A DNA stretch of 64,000 nt, from assembly GCF_003955735.1 (NCBI RefSeq), contig NZ_CP034464.1, forward strand, positions 310,001 to 374,000, given 5' to 3'. The notes beneath the pieces are model-generated. The model made no database searches and was not told the DNA's origin. It worked only from the letters and a program-made list of their open reading frames with translations. How positions within the stretch are numbered: position 1 is the stretch's first letter; each line of letters begins with the position of its first letter. This DNA comes from Undibacterium parvum (GTDB lineage: Bacteria > Pseudomonadota > Gammaproteobacteria > Burkholderiales > Burkholderiaceae_D). Shown in pieces: positions 36,222 through 46,328 of the stretch. A program made the translations under genes and the position numbers.

Positions 36222-36944
36222 ATGAAACTCAAACTGACCCAAATCGCGGCAATCCTTACGCTCGCCTCTTCAGCGCAGTTAGTCGCAGCACATGAGCATA
36301 GCGGTGGCATCGCGACAGCAGCGACACCTACAGTGCAGGCCGCTTTTGACATCTTTCATACCAAGATCACGACAGCAGGCAATATCGCCACTTTCCATAT
36401 TGCCGTCTCTGGCAAGGCAGGAAAAAACAAACCAAACAAAGTCGGCAAGTTGGCCGGTAGCACAGTGTTTTCTTATGTGTGGCCCACGACGATAGATCCC
36501 TCTGCCGTCGGCTTCGAGGAAAAAAGTGGCATCTTGGCCTTCGCGGTCACCTCGCATCCGGATTTCAACGACACACCTTTATTTGCCGGTGGCGGTGGCG
36601 AATGGCATTCTCATTGGGTGGTCTTGCAAGCCGATCCGGTCTGTGGCAAAGACGCTTTAAAAGTAGTCGATATACCCGAGGGCAGCAAACCTAAGCTGCC
36701 AAAAACCTGGCCAGGTTTACCGATCTTGATTGATAGCCCGGGCTGGAACCCAGTTTTCAAAGGCAACACGCTGGAAGTCAAAGTCCCATTTGACGACATC
36801 GGCGTTGTCACAGCGGCCAATTTCGATGGCGTGACCGCTGCCTTGCGCGTCAACGCGAGTGTCCATGCGCCTTTGCTATGCGTTGCCGATGTCTTCAAAG
36901 TCGCCTCAGGCAAGCTGTCCTTGCCGGGAAAAGTAAACCAATAA
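36222..36944 (+). CDS. Hypothetical secreted protein
   Basis: Unrecognised protein of 240 aa. The N terminus is a clear signal peptide (MKLKLTQIAAILTLASSAQL, cleavage near VAA/HEHSGG). The mature protein begins with a His-rich stretch (HEHSGG), so metal binding is possible, and contains a beta-rich domain with FDIFHTKITTAGNIATFHIA, VWPTTIDPSAVGFEEKSGIL, GGGGEWHSHWVVLQADPVCG and a second Cys in PLLCVADVF; the two cysteines could form a disulfide. The start has AAAAGGA upstream. It lies behind the terminator and palindromes of the MarR-type regulator and may be its target (inference). Confidence 0.75.
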   Translation: MKLKLTQIAAILTLASSAQLVAAHEHSGGIATAATPTVQAAFDIFHTKITTAGNIATFHIAVSGKAGKNKPNKVGKLAGSTVFSYVWPTTIDPSAVGFEEKSGILAFAVTSHPDFNDTPLFAGGGGEWHSHWVVLQADPVCGKDALKVVDIPEGSKPKLPKTWPGLPILIDSPGWNPVFKGNTLEVKVPFDDIGVVTAANFDGVTAALRVNASVHAPLLCVADVFKVASGKLSLPGKVNQ

Positions 36945-37009
36945 TTGGCTCGACAGAGCAGCATCAATCGATCAAGCAATCTATCGGTAAATGCTTACGG
37001 TTCAGCCCG

Positions 37010-37128
37010 CTATGAAGAAAGTCAAAACCACTCAACACAGAGGCACAGAGGCACAGAGATTCACAGAGGAAAGCAAGGCAGTTCTCCGTTTTTCTCTGTG
37101 TCTCTGCGCCTCCTTTGAGAGGTTTTCG
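37010..37128. repeat. Long intergenic repeat, copy 2 (inverted relative to copy 1)
   Basis: Inverted copy of 34244-34371, clearly similar over its whole length. Together the two copies flank the DUF3617, MarR-like and secreted protein genes as an inverted pair. Confidence 0.85.
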
Positions 37129-37242
37129 TTTTTTGAATAATTTTAATAATAGGCTGAATAGTTACGGTAAATGTATCGTCTGCGGAGTACGGCTAAGCGT
37201 CCGACTCCGCAGCTTTCACCCATCAAAATGCCAGAGGACACT

Positions 37243-37800
37243 ATGTTAAAGATGAATACGCCAGCGCCAGAATTAAGCATTTCTACTTGGATCAACAGCC
37301 ACGCGCCGATCACACTGGCCGAACTGAAAGGCCGCGTGGTCGTCATACATGCGTTTCAAATGCTGTGTCCCGGCTGTGTCTCTCACGGGCTGCCGCAAGC
37401 GAGCGCCATTCATGCTGCATTTCCACAGACAGAGCTGGCGGTGATCGGCATCCATAGCGTGTTTGAACATCACGAGGCGATGAATGCGTATGCACTCAAA
37501 GCCTTTGTCCATGAATACAAAATAGCTTTCCCTATCGGCATCGATACCCCAGACACGGTCAGTGCGATTCCCCTCACGATGCAAAGCTATGGCATGCGCG
37601 GCACCCCAAGTTTGATCGTTTTGGACCGCTTAGGCATGGTTAGACTGCATCACTTTGGGCGCTTAGATGATTTGCGCCTAGGTGCACTGATAGGGCAATT
37701 ATTGGCAGAATCGCCCACTCCTAAAGAGCAAAAAATCGAGCCTGCCCAAGACTTAAACTTGGGTGCCAGCTGCACCACAGTATCCTGCCAGATTCGCTAA
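37243..37800 (+). CDS. TlpA-like redoxin with CPGC motif
   Basis: Thioredoxin-fold protein of 185 aa, probably a cytoplasmic thiol peroxidase/reductase-like protein. The ATG at 37243 is chosen for its AGAGGA ribosome-binding site; the frame is open from 37171 but has no support there. Seen: LAELKGRVVVIHAFQMLCPGCVSHGLP (redox pair Cys-Pro-Gly-Cys), FPQTELAVIGIHSVFEHHEAM, the cis-Pro loop MRGTPSLIVLDRLG, and a tail with two cysteines (GASCTTVSCQIR). No signal peptide is seen. The substrate is not known. It is followed at once by an element of family E. Confidence 0.85.
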   Translation: MLKMNTPAPELSISTWINSHAPITLAELKGRVVVIHAFQMLCPGCVSHGLPQASAIHAAFPQTELAVIGIHSVFEHHEAMNAYALKAFVHEYKIAFPIGIDTPDTVSAIPLTMQSYGMRGTPSLIVLDRLGMVRLHHFGRLDDLRLGALIGQLLAESPTPKEQKIEPAQDLNLGASCTTVSCQIR

Positions 37801-37801
37801 A

Positions 37802-37909
37802 CCAAGCCGAAAACCTAGCATTAAGGGGGGAGTATCGCCCCCCCTATCGGTTCGCGCATATTCTACGCGCGCAATTTAGCACGCATGGCACATACCCTGC
37901 CCCAGTATC
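37802..37909. repeat. Palindromic 3'-end element, family E, copy 2
   Basis: Starts two bases after the redoxin stop. Shares CAAGCCGAAAACCTAGCATT, GGGGGGAGTATCG, CGCGCATATTC and CATACCCTGCCCCAGTATC with the other copies. Lies upstream of jetA in the same orientation as the copy downstream of jetD. Confidence 0.8.
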
Positions 37910-38149
37910 TACAGGCAACCTAGCCCCAACTACCTGCGCATCAGCCTAGCCCTAACTGCGTTAGCGATGCATTAGCGATGCGATTAATGGAGCGACAACG
38001 GCGAACACCAACAGCGCAAGCGCAGCACTAGCTTGGCCGTCACCCAAAGCACTGATTGACCAAGCTGATCAGTTAGACGCATACTCATGCGCGCGGATTT
38101 CGCTTATTTACCGTTCCTAGCTTATTGCTCACGTTTTTGCTCAACTATT

Positions 38150-39601
38150 ATGCTCAACTATCACACGCTAGAAACCCTGCGCAGTCATCATCCGGCCTGG
38201 CGTTTGCTCAATTCTCCGCATGCGCCCTTAATTGCCAGTTTCTTGCAAAGGGTGTTTGTGATGCCGAATGTGCGCGTGCTTGCGGCGCTTGATCTGGCCG
38301 AGATGTTGGAAGACGATCTGTATGTTTTGCGTGAGCAATTGGGTGAGCAGGCGTTCCCTAAACGTAGTCTGGAGTATTTGAACGATTGGGCGGGCAATGA
38401 TAAAGGCTGGCTGCGTAAGTTTTATTTAGCCGGTTCAGACGAAGCCCAGTTTGATCTTAGCCCGGCCAGCGAAAAAGCGATTGCCTGGCTAAGTAGTTTG
38501 CAAGAGCGTAGTTTTGTCGGTACCGAGTCGCGCCTGCTGACCCTGTTTGATCTGCTCAAGCAAATGCAGCAAGGCAGTGAAACTGATCCCGAAAAGCGTA
38601 TCGCCGAGCTGCAAAGAAAACGCGATGAGATCGATGCCGAGATGACGCGCGTCTTGAGTGGTGACGTCGCGCTACTCGACGATACGGCGGTGAAAGATCG
38701 CTTTCTGCAATTTAACCAGTTAGCACGCGAGTTGCTGACCGATTTTCGTGAAGTTGAGCAAAATTTTCGCCTCTTAGATAGGCGGGTACGTGAGCGCATT
38801 GCCTTATGGGACGGGTCCAAAGGTGCTTTGCTTGAAGAAATTTTGAAAGAAAGCGATGCCATCGCCGATTCCGATCAAGGTAAAAGTTTTCGTGCCTTTT
38901 GGGATTTTCTGATGTCGAGCCGACGCCAGGAAGAACTCGGCAGCCTGCTCGACTATGTCTTAAATTTAGCACCGGTGATCGCACTCAAACCCGAAGCACG
39001 TACCCGTCGCATCCATTATGATTGGCTGGAAGCGGGCGAGCATACACAAAGAACGGTGGCGCAACTATCCCAGCAACTACGGCGTTTTTTAGACGATAAG
39101 GCCTGGTTAGAAAATCGCCGCATCATGGATATTTTGCACGGCATAGAATCCAAAGCACTGGCCTTACGTCAAGCAGCGCCGAGCGGCAACTTTACCGAGA
39201 TGCCTGAGTTAGCCGCCGAAATAACACTGCCAATGGAGCGACCACTCTACACGCCCAGCATAAAAAGCCTCATCCGGCAATGCGTCTTAACGATGGGGGA
39301 TGAAAGTCTCGATGCCAGTGTTTTGTACGCACATATCATTGTCGATAAAGCACAGTTGGCGCACAATATACGGCATGCCTTGCAACTAGAGGCGCAAGTG
39401 AGTCTGCAACAAATTATCCAAAATACTCCATTGCAACATGGTCTGGCCGAACTTATCGTCTATCTGCAACTGGCCAGCGATGCTTTTAGCACGGTGATCA
39501 ACGAGGAGCAGCGTGATTGCATACGCTGGCACGCTTTAGGCAAAGACGGTGAAATAGTGGAAAAAAGTGCTGAATTACCGCGTGTTATTTTTGTTAGATG
39601 A
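38150..39601 (+). CDS. jetA: Wadjet system protein JetA (DUF3375, MukF-like kleisin)
   Basis: First subunit of a Wadjet anti-plasmid system. JetA is the kleisin that links the two JetC ATPase heads. Seen: N-terminal LETLRSHHPAWRLLNSPHAP LIASFL (split here), typical of DUF3375, a central helical region, and C-terminal HALGKDGEIVEKSAELPRVIF-like winged helix end. The start at 38150 (483 aa) matches the family start; the frame is open from 38087, adding 21 residues of doubtful value, and no strong Shine-Dalgarno is seen. First gene of a four-gene plus-strand operon; 74 bases before jetB. Confidence 0.92.
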   Translation: MLNYHTLETLRSHHPAWRLLNSPHAPLIASFLQRVFVMPNVRVLAALDLAEMLEDDLYVLREQLGEQAFPKRSLEYLNDWAGNDKGWLRKFYLAGSDEAQFDLSPASEKAIAWLSSLQERSFVGTESRLLTLFDLLKQMQQGSETDPEKRIAELQRKRDEIDAEMTRVLSGDVALLDDTAVKDRFLQFNQLARELLTDFREVEQNFRLLDRRVRERIALWDGSKGALLEEILKESDAIADSDQGKSFRAFWDFLMSSRRQEELGSLLDYVLNLAPVIALKPEARTRRIHYDWLEAGEHTQRTVAQLSQQLRRFLDDKAWLENRRIMDILHGIESKALALRQAAPSGNFTEMPELAAEITLPMERPLYTPSIKSLIRQCVLTMGDESLDASVLYAHIIVDKAQLAHNIRHALQLEAQVSLQQIIQNTPLQHGLAELIVYLQLASDAFSTVINEEQRDCIRWHALGKDGEIVEKSAELPRVIFVR

Positions 39602-39675
39602 ACGCATTTAAAGCACGAATTTAAAGCAAGCACAATACCATTATTAACTTACAAATTAATCACCTCTAGCCACTC

Positions 39676-40356
39676 ATGCGCGAAACTGAAATCCACTCCG
39701 AAGATAATTTACTTACCGATCAGCAGCATGGTGATATTGGCTTGTCCAACTTAATTATTCATCTGCTTAAAGGCGTTCTATATCGTGAAAACGACGAAGC
39801 GAGCTGGAGCGCCCTGCTCAAATATCAGGCGAGTGTGAGGGATTATGTGGCGGTGTTAAATCTTGATTTTATTTTGGATGAATCCGAAAGTTACGCCTAC
39901 TTAAAAAGCAAACCAGATCCCAAGCTGATCACTGGTGAAACTGAAGCAAGCTCAAAAGTAGCCCGCTTAGTGACACGACGGGCCTTGTCGTTTACTGTCA
40001 GCCTGTTAATCGCTTTGCTGCGTAAAAAACTCGCCGAATTTGATGCCAGTGGTGGCGATACGCGTCTGATTTTGAATAAGGATGAGATCGTTGAATTGAT
40101 ACGCGTCTTTTTACCAGACAGCAGCAATGAAGCAAAACTAGTCGACCAGATCGAAACGCAGATTAACAAAGTGATAGAACTCGGTTTTTTACGTAAATTA
40201 AAAAGTTCTGGCAATGCGACTAGCTATGAAGTCAGGCGCATCATCAAGGCCTTTGTCGATGCACAGTGGTTGGCCGAATTTGATGCCCGCCTGGCCGACT
40301 ATCAAACGCAACTCGCGGGCGACCTAGACCCACAGGAGAGCGGGCCAGATGAATGA
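39676..40356 (+). CDS. jetB: Wadjet system protein JetB (DUF4194, MukE-like KITE)
   Basis: DUF4194 protein of 226 aa, the MukE-like winged-helix (KITE) subunit that binds the JetA kleisin. Seen: [20 protein letters not shown] near the start, [33 protein letters not shown] and a C-terminal [22 protein letters not shown]. Charged and largely helical, no signal or membrane segment. It overlaps jetC by eight bases, so translation is coupled. Confidence 0.93.
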   Translation: MRETEIHSEDNLLTDQQHGDIGLSNLIIHLLKGVLYRENDEASWSALLKYQASVRDYVAVLNLDFILDESESYAYLKSKPDPKLITGETEASSKVARLVTRRALSFTVSLLIALLRKKLAEFDASGGDTRLILNKDEIVELIRVFLPDSSNEAKLVDQIETQINKVIELGFLRKLKSSGNATSYEVRRIIKAFVDAQWLAEFDARLADYQTQLAGDLDPQESGPDE

Positions 40357-43300
40357 AGAACTTTTTCCTGAAGTTTCTGCTGACGTTTCTGCTGAAGTTG
40401 CGACTGAAGTGAGCGCCACAGCAGATAATGCACCAGAACCGATCTGCGCGGTGCTACCTGAAGTGTTAGCTGAAGTGACAGCCATTACAGCAAGCATTAC
40501 AGAAGATCTGGCAGGCTTTCGCCTGCAACGCTTAGAAATTTTTAATTGGGGCACCTTCGATCAGCATGTCTGGACCTTACAGATTGATGGTCGCAATGGC
40601 TTATTGACCGGTGATATCGGTTCCGGAAAATCGACCATCGTCGACGCCATCACCACGCTACTGGTACCGGCACATAGAGTCGCTTACAACAAAGCGGCCG
40701 GTGCTGGTGTGAAAGAACGCGATTTGCGCTCGTATGTCTTGGGTCACTACAAATCCGAGCGCAATGACATCACGGGCAATGCCAAACCGGTCGCGCTGCG
40801 TGACAGTAACAATTATTCCGTGATACTGGGCGTGTTTCAAAATGCCGCTTACGGGCAAACCATCAGCCTGGCGCAATGCTTTTGGATGAAAGATGCGCAT
40901 GCGCAACCAGCGCGTTTTTTCCTTGGTGCTGAGCGCGATTTAACGATCAAAGAACATTTCTCCAATTTTGGTACGGACATGAATCAGCTGCGTAAAAAAC
41001 TACGTCGCTTGGGTGCCGAGATTGAAGATGGCTTCCCTAAATATGCGGCATGGTTCCGGCGTCGCTTTGGCATAGAAAACGATCAGGCTTTAGAATTATT
41101 TCATCAAACCGTATCGATGAAATCGGTTGGTAATCTCACTGATTTTGTCCGCAGTCATATGCTGGAAGCCTTTGATGTGCAAACGCGCATGCTGGCTTTA
41201 ATCCAACATTTTGACGACCTCAATCGCGCCCACGAAGCAGTCTTAAAAGCCAAACGGCAAGTTGATCTATTGACGCCTATGTGCGCAGATGCTGAGCGCC
41301 AGGCACTGATCGCCGCCGAGATCGATCAATACCGGCAATGCCGCGAAGGCTTACGCGCCTATTTTGCCGGGATCAAACTCACTTTACTACAGCAAGAACT
41401 GCTGCAATTGCAAGATCAGGACGAACGTCTGCAGAGTCGCCTGCAAGCCTTAACACCGGAAAGAGAAAGTCAGCGTCAGAGCATCGATGCGATCAAAAGC
41501 GCTTTACATGCCAATGGCGGTGATCGCATAGAGCGTCTGAACCATGAGATTAAAAGCAAGGAAACGCTGCGCGATCAGCGAAAATACAAAGCCGAGCGCT
41601 ATCGCCAATTATGTAGTGCTGTAGCGCTAGACGATGTCAGCGATTTAAATCAATTTTTAGATCAGAGAAGTGCACTGAAAAATCTAAGGACGGAGGCGCG
41701 CGCGCAAGAAGCGTCGCTACACAACGACTACGCAGAACACGGGGTTAATTTTCGCCAGGACAAAATTGAACGAGATCAAATTCATGCAGAGATCAGCAGT
41801 TTAAAACTAAGACGCAGCAATATTGATGACCGACAAATCCAAATTCGCGCAGCGCTCTGTGCTGAGCTTGGCTTTGCAGAAGCGGATTTGCCTTTCGCTG
41901 GAGAGCTTTTGCAAATTCATGAGCAAGAACGCGATTGGGAAGGCGCGGCTGAGCGCTTAATACATGGATTCGGTTTATCACTGCTAGTGGCAGATGAACA
42001 CTATGCGGCAGTGGCAGAATGGGTGAATAGCCATCACTTGAAACAACGCTTCGTGTATTTCCATGTACATACACATCATCGCTCTGAAATGCCCAACTTA
42101 CATAGGGATTCTCTGGTCAGAAAAATCGCCATCAAACCTGACTCTGCTTTTTATACCTGGCTAGAACGCGAAATCGCGCGACGCTTCGATGTCGCTTGTT
42201 GCCTGGATCAACAACAGTTTCGCCGTGAGGCGCGGGCAATAACGCTGGCTGGTCAAATTAAAGACCCCAGCGGTCGCCATGAAAAAGATGACCGACATAG
42301 CCTGCATGATCGCAGCCGCTACATCCTAGGCTGGAGCAATACAGAAAAGATCAAAGCCCTGGAGAAAAAACGCCTCAAGCTAGAAACCGAATTAGGCAAA
42401 ACTGCGCAAGTGATGATGGCCGTCAAAGCGCAGATGGATGCACTCAATACGCGCATAGAAAACTATAATCGACTGGAAGAATTTAGCGAATTTGAAGAGC
42501 TAGATTGGGCCAGCCTGGCGAGCGAGATTCAAGCTTTGCTTGAGCAAAGAGCCAGCCTCGCCGCCAGCTCCGACATCATGGCGCAATTGCAGAAACAACT
42601 GCAGTCTGCTGAAAAGGCCATCATCAAGACGGAAGAAGATTTAGACACTTACAAAGCCCAAGCTGCGCAAGTAGCGCTACGGCTGAGTAATAATCAAGAA
42701 CACCAGCAGCAAATTCTATCCATTTTAGAAGAAAACTTAAGCAGTGCCGATACCGAATCGCTGTTTGAAAAATACCGCACACTGGCATTAGGCGAACACA
42801 GCATTACCCTGCTCTCTTGCGACAATTACGAACAAAAGCTGCGCGCCTGGCTACAAAATAATATTGATAAAGAAGAGCAAAAACTCAAGCGCTTGCGCGA
42901 GAAAATTCTGCAAGCGATGAATCAATTCAAAATTGAATTCAAATTGGAAACAGCAGAATTTGATGCAAGTATTGATGCTGGTTTTGAATATCAGAATTTA
43001 CTCACGCAATTAAGTCTGGATGATTTACCGCGCTTTGAAGCGCGCTTCAAAGACATGCTCAATGTCAACACCATTAATGAGATCGCCAACTTCAATGCCC
43101 AGCTCGCGCGTGAACGTGAAACCATTAAGGAGCGCATCACCCACATCAATCTATCGCTGACCCAGATCGACTACAACCCCGGGCGTTACATCGTTTTAGA
43201 GTCGCAGATCAGCCCCGATGCGGAGATCCGCGACTTTCAGGCTGAGCTAAGAACCTGTACCGAAGGTGCGCTCACAGGATCGGATGAGGCGCAATATTCT

Positions 43301-43885
43301 GAAGCCAAATTTTTACAGGTGAAACGCATCATTGATCGTTTCCGTGGGCGCGATGGTTTGTCAGAAGCCGACAAACGCTGGACCACTAAAGTGACCGACG
43401 TACGTAATTGGTTTTTATTTGCGGCCAGTGAACGCTATCGCCTCGATGATACTGAGTTTGAACATTATTCTGATTCAGGTGGTAAATCCGGCGGGCAAAA
43501 AGAAAAGCTGGCCTACACTATTTTGGCGGCGAGTCTGGCCTATCAATTTGGTTTAGAGTGGGGCGCCAGCCGCTCACGCTCTTTCCGCTTTGTGGTGATT
43601 GATGAAGCCTTCGGGCGCGGTTCGGATGAGTCGGCGCAATACGGCTTGCGCCTGTTTGCCCAGCTCAATTTACAACTCTTGATCGTCACGCCTTTACAAA
43701 AAATTCATATCATAGAACCCTATGTCGCCCATGTCGGTTTTGTACATAATGAAGATGGCCGTAGTTCTAAATTGCGTAACTTGTCGATTGCCGAGTATAG
43801 ACGAGAAAAAACGGCCTTGAGTGAAGTGCGTGCCTTAATCCAGCACCCAATACAGAAAACAATACCGCAACCTATACCGCAATGA
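40349..43885 (+). CDS. jetC: Wadjet system SMC-like ATPase JetC (MukB-like)
   Basis: SMC-family ATPase of 1178 aa, the motor of the Wadjet complex that extrudes DNA loops to recognise small circular DNA. Seen: Walker [10 protein letters not shown] (88-96); long coiled-coil regions (about 350-600 and 680-980); SMC signature SGGQKEK (about 1047) and Walker [11 protein letters not shown] with Asp-Glu near 1085. Residues 1-53 before the canonical [14 protein letters not shown] start are unusual, made of a degenerate Glu-Val/Ser-Ala repeat ([16 protein letters not shown]). It overlaps jetB and jetD by 8 and 4 bases. Confidence 0.95.
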   Translation: MNEELFPEVSADVSAEVATEVSATADNAPEPICAVLPEVLAEVTAITASITEDLAGFRLQRLEIFNWGTFDQHVWTLQIDGRNGLLTGDIGSGKSTIVDAITTLLVPAHRVAYNKAAGAGVKERDLRSYVLGHYKSERNDITGNAKPVALRDSNNYSVILGVFQNAAYGQTISLAQCFWMKDAHAQPARFFLGAERDLTIKEHFSNFGTDMNQLRKKLRRLGAEIEDGFPKYAAWFRRRFGIENDQALELFHQTVSMKSVGNLTDFVRSHMLEAFDVQTRMLALIQHFDDLNRAHEAVLKAKRQVDLLTPMCADAERQALIAAEIDQYRQCREGLRAYFAGIKLTLLQQELLQLQDQDERLQSRLQALTPERESQRQSIDAIKSALHANGGDRIERLNHEIKSKETLRDQRKYKAERYRQLCSAVALDDVSDLNQFLDQRSALKNLRTEARAQEASLHNDYAEHGVNFRQDKIERDQIHAEISSLKLRRSNIDDRQIQIRAALCAELGFAEADLPFAGELLQIHEQERDWEGAAERLIHGFGLSLLVADEHYAAVAEWVNSHHLKQRFVYFHVHTHHRSEMPNLHRDSLVRKIAIKPDSAFYTWLEREIARRFDVACCLDQQQFRREARAITLAGQIKDPSGRHEKDDRHSLHDRSRYILGWSNTEKIKALEKKRLKLETELGKTAQVMMAVKAQMDALNTRIENYNRLEEFSEFEELDWASLASEIQALLEQRASLAASSDIMAQLQKQLQSAEKAIIKTEEDLDTYKAQAAQVALRLSNNQEHQQQILSILEENLSSADTESLFEKYRTLALGEHSITLLSCDNYEQKLRAWLQNNIDKEEQKLKRLREKILQAMNQFKIEFKLETAEFDASIDAGFEYQNLLTQLSLDDLPRFEARFKDMLNVNTINEIANFNAQLARERETIKERITHINLSLTQIDYNPGRYIVLESQISPDAEIRDFQAELRTCTEGALTGSDEAQYSEAKFLQVKRIIDRFRGRDGLSEADKRWTTKVTDVRNWFLFAASERYRLDDTEFEHYSDSGGKSGGQKEKLAYTILAASLAYQFGLEWGASRSRSFRFVVIDEAFGRGSDESAQYGLRLFAQLNLQLLIVTPLQKIHIIEPYVAHVGFVHNEDGRSSKLRNLSIAEYRREKTALSEVRALIQHPIQKTIPQPIPQ

Positions 43886-45117
43886 ATTGGAGCACCGAAA
43901 AGAGCTTAAAAGATCAAATCTTGCGCCTGTGGGAGCAAGGCGCATTGTTGCGGGCGACGCTAAGGCTTAGGGGAAATAATGACGCCGGGTTAGGCTCCCA
44001 GATGGACTTGGTGTTCCCGTATCGGCTGGCATTCAAAGCGCCAAGTTCAAGCGAACTATCGGATCATTTTGAAGAGGTCAGAAGCTGGATAGCCAAACTA
44101 TCCGCCATCAAAGGACTACGCATAGAATGGCGTGAGCTCAATCATCGGATACTCGGCAAGCAAACAATCCCGCAAGCGATCTGGCTAGATACACTGAAAG
44201 ACGCATTAACACTGATCGCGAAGCAAAAAGAAGCCAGCTGGTTTGACGAGATGGCGAGCGACACCGGCAACCGGCATCCTGAACTATTAGCCTGGCTAGA
44301 TAGACGTCCACTACTCGCGCTTAGTTTGTATCAGGAATGGCCGCGTTTGCTAGACATCGTCAGTTGGATCAAGCTACACCCGCAGCCGGGCATTTATTTG
44401 CGCCAGATTGACATCGCTGGCGTGCATAGCAAATTCATAGAAAGCCAGCGCCGCGTATTAAGCGAGTTGTTTGATTTAGTTTTACCAGAATATGCGATTG
44501 AACAGGAATACTCGGGCATCAAACAATTTTCAGCGCGCTACGGTTTTCTCGACAAACCGCAACACATACGTTTCCGTAGCTTGGATAGCGCTTTAAATTT
44601 GATCGCGTCGACCCCACTGGCCGACCTCAGTATAGACAGTCACAATTTTGCAAAATTAAACCTGAGGCCGACGCGCGTCTTCATTACCGAAAACGAAACC
44701 AATTTTCTAGCCTTCCCCCAGTTCGCAAATTCACTGCTTATTTTTGGTGCTGGCTACGGTTGGGATGCCCTCGCTCATGCAGATTGGCTACAGCACTGCG
44801 AGATTTACTATTGGGGCGATATCGACACCCACGGTTTTGCCATACTCAACCAGTTACGCCATCGTTTTGCGCATGTGCGTTCGTTCTTGATGGATGAACG
44901 CACACTGCTGGCGCATCAAAATTTATGGGGGCGAGAAGAACAGCCTGTGAGCCATGCACTGCCGCTATTAAGTCAAGAGGAAGCGCAACTATTTAAGCGC
45001 TTGCAAGAGCATAGCCTGCAAGATCATCTGCGTTTAGAACAAGAACATATCCGTTTTAGTGCCTTGCAAGCAGCGCTAGCAAAGATACAATTAGTGCCAC
45101 CCGCCAATAAGCACTAG
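43882..45117 (+). CDS. jetD: Wadjet system nuclease JetD (DUF3322/DUF2220, TOPRIM-like)
   Basis: Nuclease subunit of 411 aa that cuts the captured plasmid DNA. Two parts: N-terminal DUF3322 ([20 protein letters not shown] onward) and C-terminal DUF2220 with a topoisomerase VI-like Toprim core. Catalytic acidic residues are seen: FITENETNF (Glu270) and the Asp pair in WGDIDTHGF (Asp313, Asp315). Nothing suggests inactivation. Starts with an ATGA overlap with the end of jetC. Last gene of the operon, directly followed by a family E element. Confidence 0.94.
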   Translation: MNWSTEKSLKDQILRLWEQGALLRATLRLRGNNDAGLGSQMDLVFPYRLAFKAPSSSELSDHFEEVRSWIAKLSAIKGLRIEWRELNHRILGKQTIPQAIWLDTLKDALTLIAKQKEASWFDEMASDTGNRHPELLAWLDRRPLLALSLYQEWPRLLDIVSWIKLHPQPGIYLRQIDIAGVHSKFIESQRRVLSELFDLVLPEYAIEQEYSGIKQFSARYGFLDKPQHIRFRSLDSALNLIASTPLADLSIDSHNFAKLNLRPTRVFITENETNFLAFPQFANSLLIFGAGYGWDALAHADWLQHCEIYYWGDIDTHGFAILNQLRHRFAHVRSFLMDERTLLAHQNLWGREEQPVSHALPLLSQEEAQLFKRLQEHSLQDHLRLEQEHIRFSALQAALAKIQLVPPANKH

Positions 45118-45119
45118 CT

Positions 45120-45230
45120 TCAAGCCGCAAAATTAAGGCTTCCAGGGGGAGTATCGCCTCCCCCTATCTGCTTACGTATATATTACATGCGTAAATTAAA
45201 CTCTGAAGCATATACCCTCCCCTAGTATCA
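45120..45230. repeat. Palindromic 3'-end element, family E, copy 3
   Basis: Starts three bases after the jetD stop. Shares CAAGCCGCAAAA, GGGGGAGTATCGC, CTCCCCCTATC, CTTACGTATA and CCCTCCCCTAGTATC with the other copies. The remaining part of 45118-45472 holds the PEP-CTERM gene's upstream region. Confidence 0.85.
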
Positions 45231-45472
45231 ACAAATGAAAGCGTCTAATAAAGATAGAATCGGCGCTGGTCATGACGCCGCTCCTAGCACCTGTGTCGGC
45301 TTTTTTTACACTACCAGACCAAAAAGTCTTCACAAAGAGGTAAGTAATTGATTTAAATCAATATATGCTTGTGGCATGTTTATTGCTAATGAGTTAATTA
45401 ATGGCATTTTTCTTAATTCACAGGCCATTAGTTAAATTTAATCAACGTCACACTCAACGGGCCTCATTCAAA

Positions 45473-46120
45473 ATGAAAAAAATTCTAATTAAGTTTGTAC
45501 TTGCCGCCCTTGCCTTTGCTTCTTTTGCCGCTAATGCAAGTCTGGTAACCTGGGACTACCGGGGAAATATCACGGGCGCCACCGGTTACCCAGACTACCA
45601 TGTCGGCGACGCGTTTCAGGTCTTGCTCAGTTTCGATACCAATGCCGCCATCCTCAATACCAAGCCGAGCAGAACCGAATTCGATCCTGCCAGCTTAATC
45701 ATGGACTTTAAAATTGGCGGAACAAACTGGCAGCATATTGCCTACCAGGCCGCTAGTGGCGGCTTAATTTACTTGCGTAACAATCAAGCCAATCCGGATG
45801 CGGGCGCCGGACCAGAACTAGTGGATGGTCTGAGTTTTGGACTGAGCAGCACGGAATTTCCGAATGGAATCGCTTTGATCCTGCGCTCATTTGACCTCGA
45901 CTCATTGAGCAGCGCACTATTACCAAGCACACCGTTCGCGCTGACAAATATTGCTGCGAATAACTTCCAGGATAGTGGAGATAATGCCACTGGAAAATTC
46001 TTTGCTGGAACTATCACCTCCGTCAATGCAGTGCCAGAACCAAGCACACTGGCGTCACTAGGCATAGGTTTATTCGCACTGGCTGCATTGGCTGCATTTG
46101 CACCACGCAAACGTGTATAA
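45473..46120 (+). CDS. PEP-CTERM sorting domain-containing protein
   Basis: Secreted protein of 215 aa. The ATG at 45473 gives MKKILIKFVLAALAFASFAANA, a signal peptide; upstream frame to 45401 is not supported, and no strong Shine-Dalgarno is seen. The C terminus is a PEP-CTERM tail: VPEPSTLASLGIGLFALAAL, then a basic end RKRV, the substrate signal of exosortase (EpsH/XrtA type), which anchors or releases exopolysaccharide-associated proteins. The mid region is beta-rich (SLVTWDYRGNITGATGY). No exosortase gene is in the window. Followed by a family E element. Confidence 0.9.
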   Translation: MKKILIKFVLAALAFASFAANASLVTWDYRGNITGATGYPDYHVGDAFQVLLSFDTNAAILNTKPSRTEFDPASLIMDFKIGGTNWQHIAYQAASGGLIYLRNNQANPDAGAGPELVDGLSFGLSSTEFPNGIALILRSFDLDSLSSALLPSTPFALTNIAANNFQDSGDNATGKFFAGTITSVNAVPEPSTLASLGIGLFALAALAAFAPRKRV

Positions 46121-46139
46121 ATGCGTCCTTGCTTTCATC

Positions 46140-46250
46140 CAACAGCGCGAGTACCTAAGGTATTAGGGGAGTATCGCGTACACCCATCGGCTTGCGCATA
46201 ACTTACCTGGGCAAACTAGCTCAGAAGGCTGATACCCTCCCCTAGTATCG
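46140..46250. repeat. Palindromic 3'-end element, family E, copy 4
   Basis: Starts about 20 bases after the PEP-CTERM gene stop. Shares GGGGAGTATCGCG, CGGCTTGCGCATA and GATACCCTCCCCTAGTATCG with the other copies, most closely copy 3. Confidence 0.8.
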
Positions 46251-46266
46251 ACAAATATCTAGCAAT

Positions 46267-46304
46267 AAAAAAGCGCTGGCAATCAAATGCCAGCGCTTTT
46301 TTTA
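46267..46304. terminator. Bidirectional rho-independent terminator
   Basis: Perfect 10-bp stem AGCGCTGGCA/TGCCAGCGCT (46272-46281 with 46288-46297), loop ATCAAA, six T after it and five A before it. Serves the plus-strand PEP-CTERM gene and, 25 bases past its stop, scoB on the minus strand. Confidence 0.93.
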
Positions 46305-46328
46305 AGACCCAACACTACAAATTAATTA

